Assembly (NCBI RefSeq): GCF_018613755.1
Contig: NZ_JAGGPP010000008.1
Span: 372,001-436,000, forward strand
Reading direction: 5' to 3'
Length of the DNA stretch: 64,000 nt
From: Arthrobacter sp. ISL-72
GTDB lineage: Bacteria > Actinomycetota > Actinomycetes > Actinomycetales > Micrococcaceae
A program made the position numbers and the translations under genes. The notes below the pieces were generated by a model that worked only from the letters and a program-made list of their open reading frames with translations, was not told the origin of the DNA and did no database searches. Position 1 is the first letter of the stretch; every line of letters begins with the position of its first letter. This document shows, in pieces, positions 7,843 to 17,157 of this stretch.

Positions 7843-10800
7843 GCTGATGTTCCTTACGCAGGGAGCCTTCATCGCGGGAGAGGCCGGTGTTCGGCCGCCG
7901 GGCGGGCATGGGAACTGCCAGCAGCACGGTCAGGCCGATGACTGTTGCCTGGACGATGGCCGTCCACAAAGCCCACGGGTTTTCGTAGCGGATGGTCAGC
8001 TGGCCGGCCTGGGCGGGCAGGGTGAACGCCTGCGACCACCCGGACGTCGTTGATGTTAGCCGGCGGCCATCCATCCACGCGGACCAGCCTGGATCAGAGC
8101 GTTCAGCGAGCACCACAAGCCTGCCTTCGGGCCCTTCCGGAACGGCGGCGCCAACAGATTCCAGATCGGAGGGCAGGAGTCCTATTGCTGCGCCGGTTCC
8201 GTCGACAATGCGCACGCGGTGGGCAACGTCGGCAGCGTCGATGACGGGCTGGTTCAGCGGGCTGATCCGCCAGAGCCAGCCGACGTTGGTTTGTCCTACG
8301 GCCACCAGGCCTGGAACGGCGTCCATCCGGCTTGCAGTCAGCTGGGCGGCGGAGTCGGAGGCCCGGAGGACAACGAAGCCTGCTCCGAGGCGTTCCAGCT
8401 CCGGGCGCGGGTCAACGCCCTGACCGGCCACCACGGTGGCAACAACGCTGCGCAGGGCTGCGGTGACGGCGTCGTCGTCCCTGATGGTTTCCTTGCCGGG
8501 TTCGCCCATGATGTTGCGGGCGACCGCGATGGTGGACAGGCCATCCAGTGTGGTGCCGGCACCCCTCACGATGGAGGCGTCGAAAGTGCCGTCCTCGCCT
8601 GTGTCGATGACCAGCGTGCGTGTCTGCTCCGGGCCCTGGCCGCGGTCGATCGCTGTTGCCGGGAGGGTGCGGGCAGCGGCCGGGTCAATTTGCCGGGGGG
8701 TTCCCAGCGGCGAGGGCACCGTCGCGGCGGGCCCGGCCCCGGATGAGGACTGCAACAGGTTCTGGGCGGCCCAGGCAGTCAACCCGGCCAGGGGTCCGGC
8801 GAGGAGAAGGACCATGGCCAGGACGGACACGGACTTGAGGACCATCCGGCGGGCTGCCGGGGCCGGGTCCGTCTTCTGCGCGAAGCCGAGCAGGCCGTCG
8901 GCACCGATCAGGGCGGCACCCAGCAGCAGGAATCCGGCCGCGGAGACGGCCGGCCCCGTGAAGGGCGTGACGAGGGTGTCGGGCCCGGCACCGGTTGCGA
9001 CGTGTCCGGCGAGCCAGCCGCCGGCCAGGATGATCAGGGCTGCCACCCACAGGGCACGGGCAACGCGTGTGCGTTTGCCCGGGACAAACAAAGCAGCCGT
9101 TGCGAGGACCAGGACCGGAAGTCCGATCAGGAACGCCATGAGCAGGGCCCACGGGACGCCGGATCCGCCGAAAACGGAAAGACCTGACAACCCGCCGTCG
9201 GCATCGAAGTACAGCGGCTGTCCGAGAACCTGCTGCCACAGCGGGGCGGCGTCGAAGGCAAGCGGCACGCCGGGGTCTGCCAGCAGGGCCCGCGGACGGT
9301 CGAGGGTGGAAACACCGAACGGTACAAAAAGTGCGGCGCCCGGCAGCAGTGCCCACCACACGGTGCGGCCGCGCCTGCCCAGCAGGATCCCCGCCAGGAC
9401 AACGACGACGGCGGCCGGCAGCAGCAGGGACGGTGCCGCTGCAGCGACAGCAGCGAGTGCCAGCCCGGCGGCCGCTGCGGCTGTCCAGGACGGGGTCCCG
9501 TTGACGCCAGGCTTGGCGGGCGGCTTTTCCACGAAGCGCCGGTCTCCCGGTTCGGGAACCGCGAAGCGGCCCTGGCCGCGGGCGGTGCCCGTGGCGCGCA
9601 GCAGCGCCAGGACCAGCAGCGGCATCATGATGTGTGCAATCAGCGCACCAAGGCGGCCCTGGTTCAGCGCAACCTGCAGTGCGGGGGCACCACCCCAGAC
9701 GAGTGCTGCGACCAGGCGGAAACGCCGCCGCGTGGTCAGGCCGCCCGCCGCGAACCAGGCGGTGAGGCCGGAAAGCGGCATGGCCAGGAGAAGCAGCCAG
9801 GCCAGGGCACTGTTCGCGTCCCCTCCGCCGGCCAGGCCAAGGACCCATAGAAGAAGGGCGAAGGGGTCGCCGTGGCCGGGCAGCCCGGCGCCAAGCCCGA
9901 TCCACCAGCTGGTGGCGTGGTGCCAGATGTCCGAGACCTTCGAAGAGAGCGGAATCAGGGCCCCGCCGGAGACTGCTTCGGCGCGGAAAAAGCCGGAGAG
10001 CCCGACCAGCGAAGCGGCCGCCGTGACTATGACGGCCAGCAGGGCACCGCTGCCCACCCAGCCGCGGTCCGAAGTGGTCAATGCGGCGAAGTCGTCCGTG
10101 GAGTCACCGCTGGGCTGTTCCGCCAGCGGATCAGCCCGGGCGCTGTGGTCTGCCGGGTCATCGGAGCCAAGGGCTTCAATGAGGGAACGCCGGTGGGCCC
10201 AGACTTCGCGCCGCGGGGTCTGGAGTCCCTTAATCACAGAGCGGCGGATCCGGCGTGTCCGTGCAGCCTCGCGGCGTCCGCGGACCACAGCGGCGGGCCG
10301 TCCGAGCGCAACGAAGGTGGCCACGAGCTGGGAGAATCCGTGGCCGGGGTCCTTGACGGCAATGCTGAAGACGAGCTTGAAGAGGCTCCCCAGCAGCGCC
10401 CCGACCGCGTGGAGCGGCACCTTCCACCACACGGTGTGCTTGAGGCGAAGGTAAACCTGGGCCTTGCGGGCGGCGCTGGCGCTGCCTAGCGCCTGAGGCC
10501 GCTGCGAAACGTGGAACATCCGCGCACTGGGCACCACCACAACGCGGTGTCCCGCCAGGCGGTTGCGCCAGCAGAAATCGACGTCGTCGCCCGATCCGGG
10601 CAGTGCCGGGTCAAAACCGCCCAGTTCTTCCCAGACGTCCCGCCGCACCAGCATGCCGGCGGAGTTGACCGCAAAGGTGTCGCTGCGGCCATCGTATTGC
10701 CCCTGATCGAGTTCGTCCGCTTCAATGAGGGTCAGCCGTTCAGCCCAGCGGCTGGTGGAAAGTCCGACATCCATCAGGCGGCGCGTGGAATTCCAGTCAA

Positions 10801-11239
10801 GCTGCTTGCAGCCGGCTACCGTCACTGACGGTGCCCGCTCCACGGCGTGAAGCAGTTCGGCCAAGGCCTCGGGTGCGGGTGCGGCGTCGTCATGCAGCAG
10901 CCAGATCCACTCGGTGCCGCCTGCCGGCCGCTCGGGCTCCTGCGGGTCCGGGTCCTGCCGGGTTGTGTCCGGCCGGTGGGATTGCCACGGGTCCAAGGCA
11001 GCCAGGCCGGCCTTGACCGCATCCCCCATTCCGCTCCTTCCCTGCTGGAAGGTGGTGACGTTTGCCTCGCCGAACGCTTGCTCCAGCAGAACCGCGGAGT
11101 TGTCCCGCGAGCCGGTGTCAACGCCGATAAAAGCATCCACCGGACGGGTCTGCTCCGACAAAGCCGCCAGGGTCCTGGGAAGATAGTCACCGCCGTTGTG
11201 GGCAACCACAACGGCGGTGACGTGTACTACTTGAAGAAT
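7835..11239 (-). CDS. Large multi-pass membrane glycosyltransferase (GT2 N-terminal domain)
   Basis: Residues 1 to about 280 form a GT-A fold: VTAVVVAHNGGDYLPRTLAAL, the nucleotide-sugar region FIGVDTGSRDNS, WLLHDDAAP as the DxD-like site, and GSGDDVDFCWRNRLAG near the acceptor site. After a linker there are about a dozen hydrophobic helices, then a beta-rich extracytoplasmic C-terminus of about 300 residues and a last helix. It probably transfers a sugar onto a lipid carrier or envelope polymer. The start is uncertain: GTG at 11209 would delete the first beta-strand, and the only codon that keeps it is ATT at 11239, which shares one base with the whiB stop. It overlaps DUF5719 by eight bases. 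Confidence 0.82.
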   Translation of the reverse strand: MLQVVHVTAVVVAHNGGDYLPRTLAALSEQTRPVDAFIGVDTGSRDNSAVLLEQAFGEANVTTFQQGRSGMGDAVKAGLAALDPWQSHRPDTTRQDPDPQEPERPAGGTEWIWLLHDDAAPAPEALAELLHAVERAPSVTVAGCKQLDWNSTRRLMDVGLSTSRWAERLTLIEADELDQGQYDGRSDTFAVNSAGMLVRRDVWEELGGFDPALPGSGDDVDFCWRNRLAGHRVVVVPSARMFHVSQRPQALGSASAARKAQVYLRLKHTVWWKVPLHAVGALLGSLFKLVFSIAVKDPGHGFSQLVATFVALGRPAAVVRGRREAARTRRIRRSVIKGLQTPRREVWAHRRSLIEALGSDDPADHSARADPLAEQPSGDSTDDFAALTTSDRGWVGSGALLAVIVTAAASLVGLSGFFRAEAVSGGALIPLSSKVSDIWHHATSWWIGLGAGLPGHGDPFALLLWVLGLAGGGDANSALAWLLLLAMPLSGLTAWFAAGGLTTRRRFRLVAALVWGGAPALQVALNQGRLGALIAHIMMPLLVLALLRATGTARGQGRFAVPEPGDRRFVEKPPAKPGVNGTPSWTAAAAAGLALAAVAAAAPSLLLPAAVVVVLAGILLGRRGRTVWWALLPGAALFVPFGVSTLDRPRALLADPGVPLAFDAAPLWQQVLGQPLYFDADGGLSGLSVFGGSGVPWALLMAFLIGLPVLVLATAALFVPGKRTRVARALWVAALIILAGGWLAGHVATGAGPDTLVTPFTGPAVSAAGFLLLGAALIGADGLLGFAQKTDPAPAARRMVLKSVSVLAMVLLLAGPLAGLTAWAAQNLLQSSSGAGPAATVPSPLGTPRQIDPAAARTLPATAIDRGQGPEQTRTLVIDTGEDGTFDASIVRGAGTTLDGLSTIAVARNIMGEPGKETIRDDDAVTAALRSVVATVVAGQGVDPRPELERLGAGFVVLRASDSAAQLTASRMDAVPGLVAVGQTNVGWLWRISPLNQPVIDAADVAHRVRIVDGTGAAIGLLPSDLESVGAAVPEGPEGRLVVLAERSDPGWSAWMDGRRLTSTTSGWSQAFTLPAQAGQLTIRYENPWALWTAIVQATVIGLTVLLAVPMPARRPNTGLSRDEGSLRKEHQHA

Positions 11240-11784
11240 TAGACTGCTCGCTTCCTCAGCCGACGGCGCTCACGCTCGGAGAGGCCTCCCCAAATACCGA
11301 AGCGCTCGTCGTTCGACAACGCGTACTCCAAGCACTGTGAGCGCACGTTGCACGCACCGCAGACTTTCTTGGCGTCGCGTGTCGAGCCGCCCTTTTCGGG
11401 AAAGAACGCCTCCGGATCCGTCTGCGCGCACAGTGCGTCCGTCTGCCAGCCGAGTTCGCCTTCGTCGTCGAAGCCTTGCTCGAGGGGAAGCCCGATCCAG
11501 ACCGGCTGCGCGGTGGTTTCCGAATGGAGGGTCTGCAATTCCATCGGAGGATCGTCAAGATTATGGTCCTGGTCCGGGTTGCCGGCCAGGAGCGCTTCAT
11601 GTGCGGCCAGGAAAGCAGTGGCCTGGTCCTGCAAAGAATCGCTGGTGCTCTGGTTGTACCGCTCGGCAGCATCCGGATCGGCCGGATCTACATACCAATC
11701 GCTTGGCACGCCGCGCGAACGGTATTTTGCCGACGCCTGACCGGCGACGACGGCATCTTCATGGATACGCTCAACTTGCCCCAT
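11239..11784 (-). CDS. whiB: WhiB-family transcription factor, WhiB/WhiB2 (WhmD) type
   Basis: Iron-sulfur DNA-binding regulator of septation and cell division. The C-terminal 70 residues carry the four cluster Cys (C119, C142, C145, C151), the GIWGG turn (163-167) and the basic C-terminus ERERRRLRKRAV. From memory this domain closely matches Streptomyces WhiB, and the neighbours (DUF3499, zincin-like, DUF5719, glycosyltransferase) are the same as around Streptomyces whiB and mycobacterial whiB2. The protein has an extra acidic N-terminus of about 110 residues. ATG 11784 is chosen because AGGAGG lies nine bases upstream. Its regulon partner is usually WhiA. Confidence 0.93.
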   Translation of the reverse strand: MGQVERIHEDAVVAGQASAKYRSRGVPSDWYVDPADPDAAERYNQSTSDSLQDQATAFLAAHEALLAGNPDQDHNLDDPPMELQTLHSETTAQPVWIGLPLEQGFDDEGELGWQTDALCAQTDPEAFFPEKGGSTRDAKKVCGACNVRSQCLEYALSNDERFGIWGGLSERERRRLRKRAV

Positions 11785-12181
11785 TATGGCGTCCCTCCTG
11801 ATGTTGCTGCCCCTGCCTGAATACCTGGACACTCGGTTGTGTGGCCCGCATTTGCGCAATGGCTTTCGATAGCTAATTACACGTGTGTAAGTCGCCGGGA
11901 GTCAAGCGGCAGCCGGAATAATAATCAACTCCGAGCACGATCCGGCGCCACGCCACGCCCGGGATTTTTACCCACTCCCCCGCCAGTACGGGAAATTTGA
12001 CAGCCTACTGACTACTTTTCTGGGAGTTTTCCGGGAATCCCGGGAAATCCACCCAGCTTCCGCATTTTAGCCAAACAAAGTTAGTAAAAACCATGTGTTC
12101 AAGATCACACGAGCTGCCCCCAACCCGATCCGGAGGTTGCCATGCTGCCGGCATGCCCTCCCCGCACGCCGGGCACCGTGG
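11785..12181. other. Intergenic region between whiB and the TIGR03089 gene
   Basis: About 400 bases with no credible gene on either strand. It holds the whiB leader and promoters for both divergent genes. A 14-base inverted repeat is at 11877-11890. In many actinobacteria the F420 genes fbiA and fbiB lie near here (from memory); no trace of them is visible. Confidence 0.6.
11877..11890. promoter_or_regulatory. Inverted repeat TTACAC-GT-GTGTAA in the whiB promoter region
   Basis: Six-base perfect arms around a two-base centre, about 95 bases upstream of the whiB start in an AT-richer stretch. It could be an operator; the cognate regulator is unknown. Confidence 0.3.
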
Positions 12182-12187
12182 CAAGAT
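12182..12187 (+). promoter_or_regulatory. Possible -10 element of leaderless TIGR03089 gene
   Basis: CAAGAT followed by six bases and ATG at 12194. The hexamer keeps only the conserved A2 and T6, so this is weaker than the other examples. Confidence 0.3.
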
Positions 12188-12193
12188 GTTGGC

Positions 12194-12913
12194 ATGAGCA
12201 TCCCGGCGATCGACCTGATGACTGCGCTGCGGTCCGGCCACTCAACCTCCCCCCGACTGACCTGGTACGGACCTGACGCCGAGAGGGTGGAACTGTCAGG
12301 CCGCGTCCTGGACAACTGGGTCGCAAAGACCAGCAACCTGCTGCAGGACGAACTCGACGCCGAACCCGGGATGCGCCTGCGGCTGGACCTCCCTGCGCAC
12401 TGGAAGTCCATGGTCATTGCCCTGGCCGCCTGGCAGCTAGGGATGGAAGTTGTCGTTGACTCTGAGGGCGCCGACTCCAGGGAAGCCGAACTGCTCGCCA
12501 CCGGGTCGCCGGAGGCCGGCCAGGAGGCCGGCGGGTTCGACGCCGTCATCGCAGTGCCGCTTCCGGCACTGGCCATGCGCTGGCCCGGTGAGCTGCCGCC
12601 CGGCGTCGTCGATTTTGCCGCCGAAGTGCGCTCGCACGGCGACGTTTTTATGGGCCACGAGGACCCGGACGGGTCCGGCCGGGCCATCGTGACATCAACG
12701 GGCACTTCGCACGCACACGCTGACTTGCTCAAAGGCTTTGCGGCTCCGCACGACGCCGGAGTGCGCCTGCTGGTCCAGGCACACGACGGCCTTGAGGCCG
12801 CCCTGGTCCAGTCACTGGGTGCCTGGCACAACGGCGGCTCCGTCGTGCTGGTCCACCCGGACGTGACGGTGACGGACAAGCTCCTGAGTGACGAACGGGT
12901 GCAGGGAGAGTAA
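12194..12913 (+). CDS. TIGR03089 family protein
   Basis: A 239-residue actinobacterial protein of family TIGR03089, distantly related to the N-terminal part of AMP-dependent acyl/aryl-CoA synthetases: an early LTWYGPDAERVELSGRVLDNWVAKTSNLL segment is like the start of those enzymes, and TSTGTSHAHADL corresponds in place to their P-loop-like TSGTTG motif, but the C-terminal adenylation lobe is missing. Catalytic activity is therefore doubtful. It lies between whiB and purK as in other actinobacteria, converging on the gtrA-type gene with only a two-base gap. The ATG at 12194 has no clear ribosome site. Confidence 0.82.
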   Translation: MSIPAIDLMTALRSGHSTSPRLTWYGPDAERVELSGRVLDNWVAKTSNLLQDELDAEPGMRLRLDLPAHWKSMVIALAAWQLGMEVVVDSEGADSREAELLATGSPEAGQEAGGFDAVIAVPLPALAMRWPGELPPGVVDFAAEVRSHGDVFMGHEDPDGSGRAIVTSTGTSHAHADLLKGFAAPHDAGVRLLVQAHDGLEAALVQSLGAWHNGGSVVLVHPDVTVTDKLLSDERVQGE

Positions 12914-12915
12914 AC

Positions 12916-13497
12916 CTAGCTGCGGGGCGGGCTGGGCAGGTCGGGATCCTGCACCGTTCCGGCAGGCTCGCTGCCTGGAACGCGGACTGCCTGCTTGTCC
13001 TGGTGGTGATGCAGTTCGATGATCTCGTGGTCATGCGAGAAGGCGGGCTCTTCGTCGAGTTCCTTATTGAAGACAAGGAACCGGTAGGCGAAGAAGCGCA
13101 CCACAGTTGCCACGAGGATGCCGGCAACGCCCGCCAGGAACAGCACGTTCTTGTCAGTGATGCCGAACGAGTACTTGGCCAGGGCCGTGAACCCGGTGGA
13201 GATGCCGATACCAATGCCGTTAATCAGGATGAACATGAAGAATTCGCGGATCACGTTGTCCTGGCGGCGGTGGCGGAAGGTCCAGAAGCGGTTAGCGATC
13301 CAGGAGAAGATGGTGGCAACCGTCGCCCCGACGAACCGTGCTTTGGCCTCACTGTCAGTCATCGGGCCGTGCATCAGGTAATACGTCAGGCCGTTGTCGA
13401 TCACGAAGGCGACACCGCCGACGGCGCCGAACTTGGCCACCTCACGCCAGAAAAGCGAGGCGAGTCCGCGCAAACGTTCTGCAAGTGTGTAAAACAT
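12916..13497 (-). CDS. GtrA family membrane protein
   Basis: Four predicted membrane helices within residues 20-150 (for example FGAVGGVAFVIDNGLTYYLM and GVAGILVATVVRFFAYRFLVF), the GtrA/DPMS layout. Family members flip undecaprenyl- or polyprenyl-phosphate-linked sugars across the membrane for surface polysaccharide modification. The C-terminus is a hydrophilic His-rich tail (HDHEIIELHHHQD). The ATG at 13497 follows GGAGG closely. Its place next to purK-purE, LCP and envelope glycosyltransferase genes fits an envelope role and the conserved gene order. Confidence 0.9.
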   Translation of the reverse strand: MFYTLAERLRGLASLFWREVAKFGAVGGVAFVIDNGLTYYLMHGPMTDSEAKARFVGATVATIFSWIANRFWTFRHRRQDNVIREFFMFILINGIGIGISTGFTALAKYSFGITDKNVLFLAGVAGILVATVVRFFAYRFLVFNKELDEEPAFSHDHEIIELHHHQDKQAVRVPGSEPAGTVQDPDLPSPPRS

Positions 13498-13667
13498 GAC
13501 CCTCCATGGCCGACTGAAATTTCAGGCCACAGGGCCAAACCCCCATTTTAGCCCGTAAGCCGGGAGCAGGCCTGCCGGGACCCGCAGCACGGCCTTTCCC
13601 GGGAGACGAATCGACGCAACTTGCGGGCCGAAACCGTGGGGAAGCCCGGAACTCCCCTGCTCTTCTG

Positions 13668-13673
13668 TAGGCT
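13668..13673 (+). promoter_or_regulatory. -10 element of leaderless purK
   Basis: TAGGCT, six bases, then GTG at 13680. No Shine-Dalgarno sequence precedes purK. Confidence 0.55.
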
Positions 13674-13679
13674 GGCTCT

Positions 13680-14876
13680 GTGACTTTTCCAGTAATCGGC
13701 GTAGTTGGCGGCGGCCAACTTGCCCGCATGATGGCCCCCGCCGCAACGGCCCTGGGCTTTGAACTCCGTGTCCTTGCCGAAGGTGAGGACGTTTCCGCGG
13801 TCTCGGCTGTACCCACCTCGCCGGTGGGTGACTACAAGGACCTTGACGCCCTTTTGGAGTTTTCCAAGGGACTGGACGTCATGACCTTTGACCACGAACA
13901 TGTCCCCAACGACCACCTGCGGGCACTGCAGGAGGCCGGCGTCAACGTACAGCCCGGCCCGGACGCCCTGGTCCACGCGCAGGACAAACTCGTGATGCGT
14001 GCAGCCATCGACCGGCTGGAGCTGCCGAATCCCCCTTGGGCTTCCGTTGCCGACGTCGACGCCCTGGTTGCCTTCGGTGAGAACACCGGGTGGCCGGTAG
14101 TGCTGAAGACCCCGCGCGGCGGTTACGACGGCAAGGGCGTGCGGATCGTCAGATCGGCTGAGGAAGCCGGCGGCACCGCCGACTGGTTCGAGGCCATGAG
14201 CCCCCTGCTCGTCGAAGCGAAGGTGGAGTTCAGCCGCGAGCTGTCTGCGCTTGTTGCGCGCACTCCCGACGGCGAGTCGCGGGCATGGCCTGTGGTGCAC
14301 ACCATCCAGGTGGACGGCGTCTGCGACGAAGTGATCGCCCCCGCCCAGGACATCTCCCTTGAGGTGGCGGCAGCCGCCGAAGACGCAGCACTCCGCATCG
14401 CCAACGAACTCGGAGTCACCGGCGTCATGGCCGTGGAACTCTTCGAAACTCCCGGCGTCGGCTCCGGCTTCCTGATCAACGAGCTCGCCATGCGACCGCA
14501 CAACACCGGCCACTGGACCCAGGACGGATCGGTGACCAGCCAGTTCGAACAGCACCTCCGCGCCGTGCTGAACCTCCCGCTCGGCGCCACGGACGCAGTG
14601 GGTCCCGTCGTCGTGATGAAGAACTTCCTCGGCGGCGAGAACCAGGAACTGTTCTCGGCTTATCCCCTGGCCATGGCCACCGAGCCGGCCGCGAAGATCC
14701 ACTGCTATGGCAAGGCCGTCCGGCCCGGCCGGAAGATCGGACACGTCAACCTGGTGGGGGCGTCAGCCGCGGACGTTGACTCGGTCCGGCAGCGGGCCAC
14801 CACCGTGGCCGATATCATCCGCGACGGCCGGGCTTCGGCCCGAACAGCATCAGGGAACTCAGAGGAGACCGCATGA
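13680..14876 (+). CDS. purK: N5-carboxyaminoimidazole ribonucleotide synthase
   Basis: ATP-grasp enzyme of de novo purine synthesis that makes N5-CAIR from AIR, bicarbonate and ATP. The N-terminus shows the dinucleotide-like fold start [18 protein letters not shown]; the central ATP-grasp domain has [16 protein letters not shown] (about 139-154); the C-terminal part carries [10 protein letters not shown]-type and [14 protein letters not shown] motifs. At 398 residues it has usual length. Its stop overlaps the purE start by four bases (ATGA), so the two are cotranscribed and coupled. The GTG start fits a leaderless transcript. Confidence 0.97.
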   Translation: MTFPVIGVVGGGQLARMMAPAATALGFELRVLAEGEDVSAVSAVPTSPVGDYKDLDALLEFSKGLDVMTFDHEHVPNDHLRALQEAGVNVQPGPDALVHAQDKLVMRAAIDRLELPNPPWASVADVDALVAFGENTGWPVVLKTPRGGYDGKGVRIVRSAEEAGGTADWFEAMSPLLVEAKVEFSRELSALVARTPDGESRAWPVVHTIQVDGVCDEVIAPAQDISLEVAAAAEDAALRIANELGVTGVMAVELFETPGVGSGFLINELAMRPHNTGHWTQDGSVTSQFEQHLRAVLNLPLGATDAVGPVVVMKNFLGGENQELFSAYPLAMATEPAAKIHCYGKAVRPGRKIGHVNLVGASAADVDSVRQRATTVADIIRDGRASARTASGNSEETA

Positions 14877-15460
14877 GCACACGCCCAACGTCAATCCACG
14901 CAGCTGAAACAGACGCCCCGATCGTCGGCCTGGTCATGGGCTCCGACTCGGACTGGCCGGTCATGGAGGCCGCGGCGGAAGCCCTCGCCGAATTCGGCCT
15001 CCCGTTCGAAGCCGATGTGGTCTCAGCCCACCGGATGCCCACCGAAATGATCCGCTACGGCCAGACGGCGCACGAGCGCGGACTTCGGGTCATCATCGCC
15101 GGCGCCGGCGGCGCGGCCCACCTGCCGGGCATGTTGGCGTCCGTAACGCCTCTTCCGGTCATTGGTGTCCCTGTACCGCTGAAGACACTCGACGGCATGG
15201 ACTCGCTGCTGTCCATCGTCCAGATGCCCGCCGGGGTTCCGGTGGCCACAGTGTCGATCGCGGGCGCACGGAATGCGGGCCTGCTGGCCGTCCGCATGCT
15301 GGCCTCCGGCACGGACGACCTGGCCGTCCGCCTGCGCCAGGACCTGATCGAATTCGCCCAGGAGCTCAACGACGTCGCCACCCGCAAGGGCGCCAACCTG
15401 CGGCAGAAAGTCAGCGAAGTGTTCTCCGACGGCAACGTCGTTCTCCGGGGCAGCCGTTAG
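14873..15460 (+). CDS. purE: N5-carboxyaminoimidazole ribonucleotide mutase
   Basis: Class I PurE that converts N5-CAIR to CAIR, directly after PurK in the pathway. Motifs are [13 protein letters not shown] near residue 20, VSAHRMP (about 46-52) and the glycine-rich [11 protein letters not shown] loop. It is 195 residues, with about 17 extra N-terminal residues relative to the shortest enzymes. ATGA overlap with purK. The following LCP gene begins nine bases downstream, so one operon is likely. Confidence 0.97.
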   Translation: MSTRPTSIHAAETDAPIVGLVMGSDSDWPVMEAAAEALAEFGLPFEADVVSAHRMPTEMIRYGQTAHERGLRVIIAGAGGAAHLPGMLASVTPLPVIGVPVPLKTLDGMDSLLSIVQMPAGVPVATVSIAGARNAGLLAVRMLASGTDDLAVRLRQDLIEFAQELNDVATRKGANLRQKVSEVFSDGNVVLRGSR

Positions 15461-15469
15461 GAATCACAG

Positions 15470-17128
15470 ATGACCACCAGCCACTCCCGCCCCCTGGCGC
15501 CGCGACAGGACCTGACGGATCCCGTCCGCAACCCTGTAGCAGCTCCGGCCCCCGTTCGGACCAAACGCGCGTTCGTCCTCCTGCTGCTGACCCTGCTCGT
15601 CCCGGGCAGTGCCCAGATCGTAGCCGGCGACCGCAAGCTGGGACGGATTGCGCTGCGGGTAACACTGGCGGTCTGGAGCCTGGCAGTCGTGGCCCTGGTG
15701 CTCCTGCTGGTCAACCGCACGATCCTGATCGGGATCGTCACCAATTCCGTGGCGTCCCTCCTGATCATCGTCATCCTCATTGCCTTGGCGGTGGGCTGGG
15801 CAGTGCTGTTCGTCAACACCCTGCGGCTCATCCGGCCTGTCCTCCTGGCTCCCGGAATGCGGCCGATTGTCGGCGTCGCCCTGGTCCTGGCCATGGTGCT
15901 CAGCAGCGGCACGCTGGGCTATGCGGCCTACGTGCTGAATGTGAGCCGGAACGCGATCGGCAGCATCTTCTCCACAGGCCCGGCCATCGACCCGGTGGAC
16001 GGGCGCTACAACTTCCTGATGATGGGCGGCGACGCCGGCGACGACCGCACGGGCCGGCGCCCGGACAGCCTGTCCGTCCTCAGTGTCGACGCGAAGACCG
16101 GCCGGACCGCCATCATCTCGGTGCCGCGCAACCTGCAGAACGCGCAGTTCGCCGAAGGCTCCCCCATGCGGCAGATCTACCCCGACGGGTACAACTGCGG
16201 CGACGAATGCCTCATCAACGCGATCAACACCGAAGTGACCAACGAGCACACGGACCTCTACCCCGGGGTGGCCGATCCCGGCGCCCAGGCAACACTCGAG
16301 GCCGTGTCCGGCTCCCTGGGCATCACCGTCCAGGCCTATGTCCTGGTCGACATGGAGGGATTTGCGAAACTCATTGACGCGATGGGCGGGATCAAGATCA
16401 AGGCCGGCGGCTGGGTGCCGCTAAGCGGCGACATGGTGGATGAGGCCAACGGAATCCACGGCATGCCCACCGGCTGGATCGCGGCGGGTGATCAGCACCT
16501 CGACGGCTACCACGCCCTTTGGTACGGACGCTCGCGCGAATTCGTGGACGACTATGCCCGCATCCAGCGCCAGCAATGCGTGCAGCAGGCAATGCTGAAG
16601 CAGCTCGACCCGGCCACGCTGCTCTCCAAGTTCGAGGACATCGCGAACGCCGGCACCAAGGTTGTGGACTCCAACATTTCCGCAAGCCAGCTCGGAAGCT
16701 TCGTGGACCTGGCCATGAAAGCCAAAGGCACCGAAGTCAGCCGGCTCACCATCGGGCCGCCGGACTTTGACGCATCGTTCTCCACCGTGCCGGACTTCGA
16801 CCAGATCCACGAAAAGGTGCAGAAGCTGCTCGCCGCGCAGTCCGGAGAGTCAGCGGGTGCCGCCGCGGATCCTGCCGGTAAGAGTCCCGCCGCGGAGGAC
16901 AGCATCGTGCAGCCCCGGGCCGCTTCCGGACAGCTCATGGCAGCCGCACCCGCGGCTCCCCTGACCCAGCCGTCGCCGTCGCCGTCGTCGTCGGACTTTA
17001 CACCGGTGACCACCACCCCTGACGGCGAGCCCATTACGGAAGAGATGCTCAACCAGTTCAAGCGCGAAGGCAACGAGCAGGCCATCCGGGACCTCGTGGC
17101 CACCAACGGCCAATGCCGCCCGCTTTAA
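15470..17128 (+). CDS. LytR-CpsA-Psr (LCP) family cell-envelope ligase
   Basis: Membrane-bound phosphotransferase that attaches teichoic-acid-like or other glycopolymers from a prenyl carrier to peptidoglycan. The N-terminus has about 35 cytosolic residues and three to four hydrophobic helices up to residue 165. The LCP domain follows, with YNFLMMGGDAGDDRTGRRPDSL, the conserved Arg-rich IISVPRNLQ region and YGRSREFVDDYARIQRQQ. The last 100 residues are a low-complexity Pro/Ala/Ser/Thr linker ending in a short conserved piece. ATG 15470 has AGGA seven bases upstream. It follows purE closely and precedes manA; an LCP gene in this neighbourhood is conserved in actinobacteria. Confidence 0.92.
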   Translation: MTTSHSRPLAPRQDLTDPVRNPVAAPAPVRTKRAFVLLLLTLLVPGSAQIVAGDRKLGRIALRVTLAVWSLAVVALVLLLVNRTILIGIVTNSVASLLIIVILIALAVGWAVLFVNTLRLIRPVLLAPGMRPIVGVALVLAMVLSSGTLGYAAYVLNVSRNAIGSIFSTGPAIDPVDGRYNFLMMGGDAGDDRTGRRPDSLSVLSVDAKTGRTAIISVPRNLQNAQFAEGSPMRQIYPDGYNCGDECLINAINTEVTNEHTDLYPGVADPGAQATLEAVSGSLGITVQAYVLVDMEGFAKLIDAMGGIKIKAGGWVPLSGDMVDEANGIHGMPTGWIAAGDQHLDGYHALWYGRSREFVDDYARIQRQQCVQQAMLKQLDPATLLSKFEDIANAGTKVVDSNISASQLGSFVDLAMKAKGTEVSRLTIGPPDFDASFSTVPDFDQIHEKVQKLLAAQSGESAGAAADPAGKSPAAEDSIVQPRAASGQLMAAAPAAPLTQPSPSPSSSDFTPVTTTPDGEPITEEMLNQFKREGNEQAIRDLVATNGQCRPL

Positions 17129-17157
17129 CTGCTGCAATTAGATAAGGACACCAGGCA

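Noticed and set aside
8436-10454. A 672-codon open frame antisense to the glycosyltransferase
   Set aside because: Low-complexity Arg/Pro/Ala product without domain, fully inside a gene with clear GT and membrane structure.
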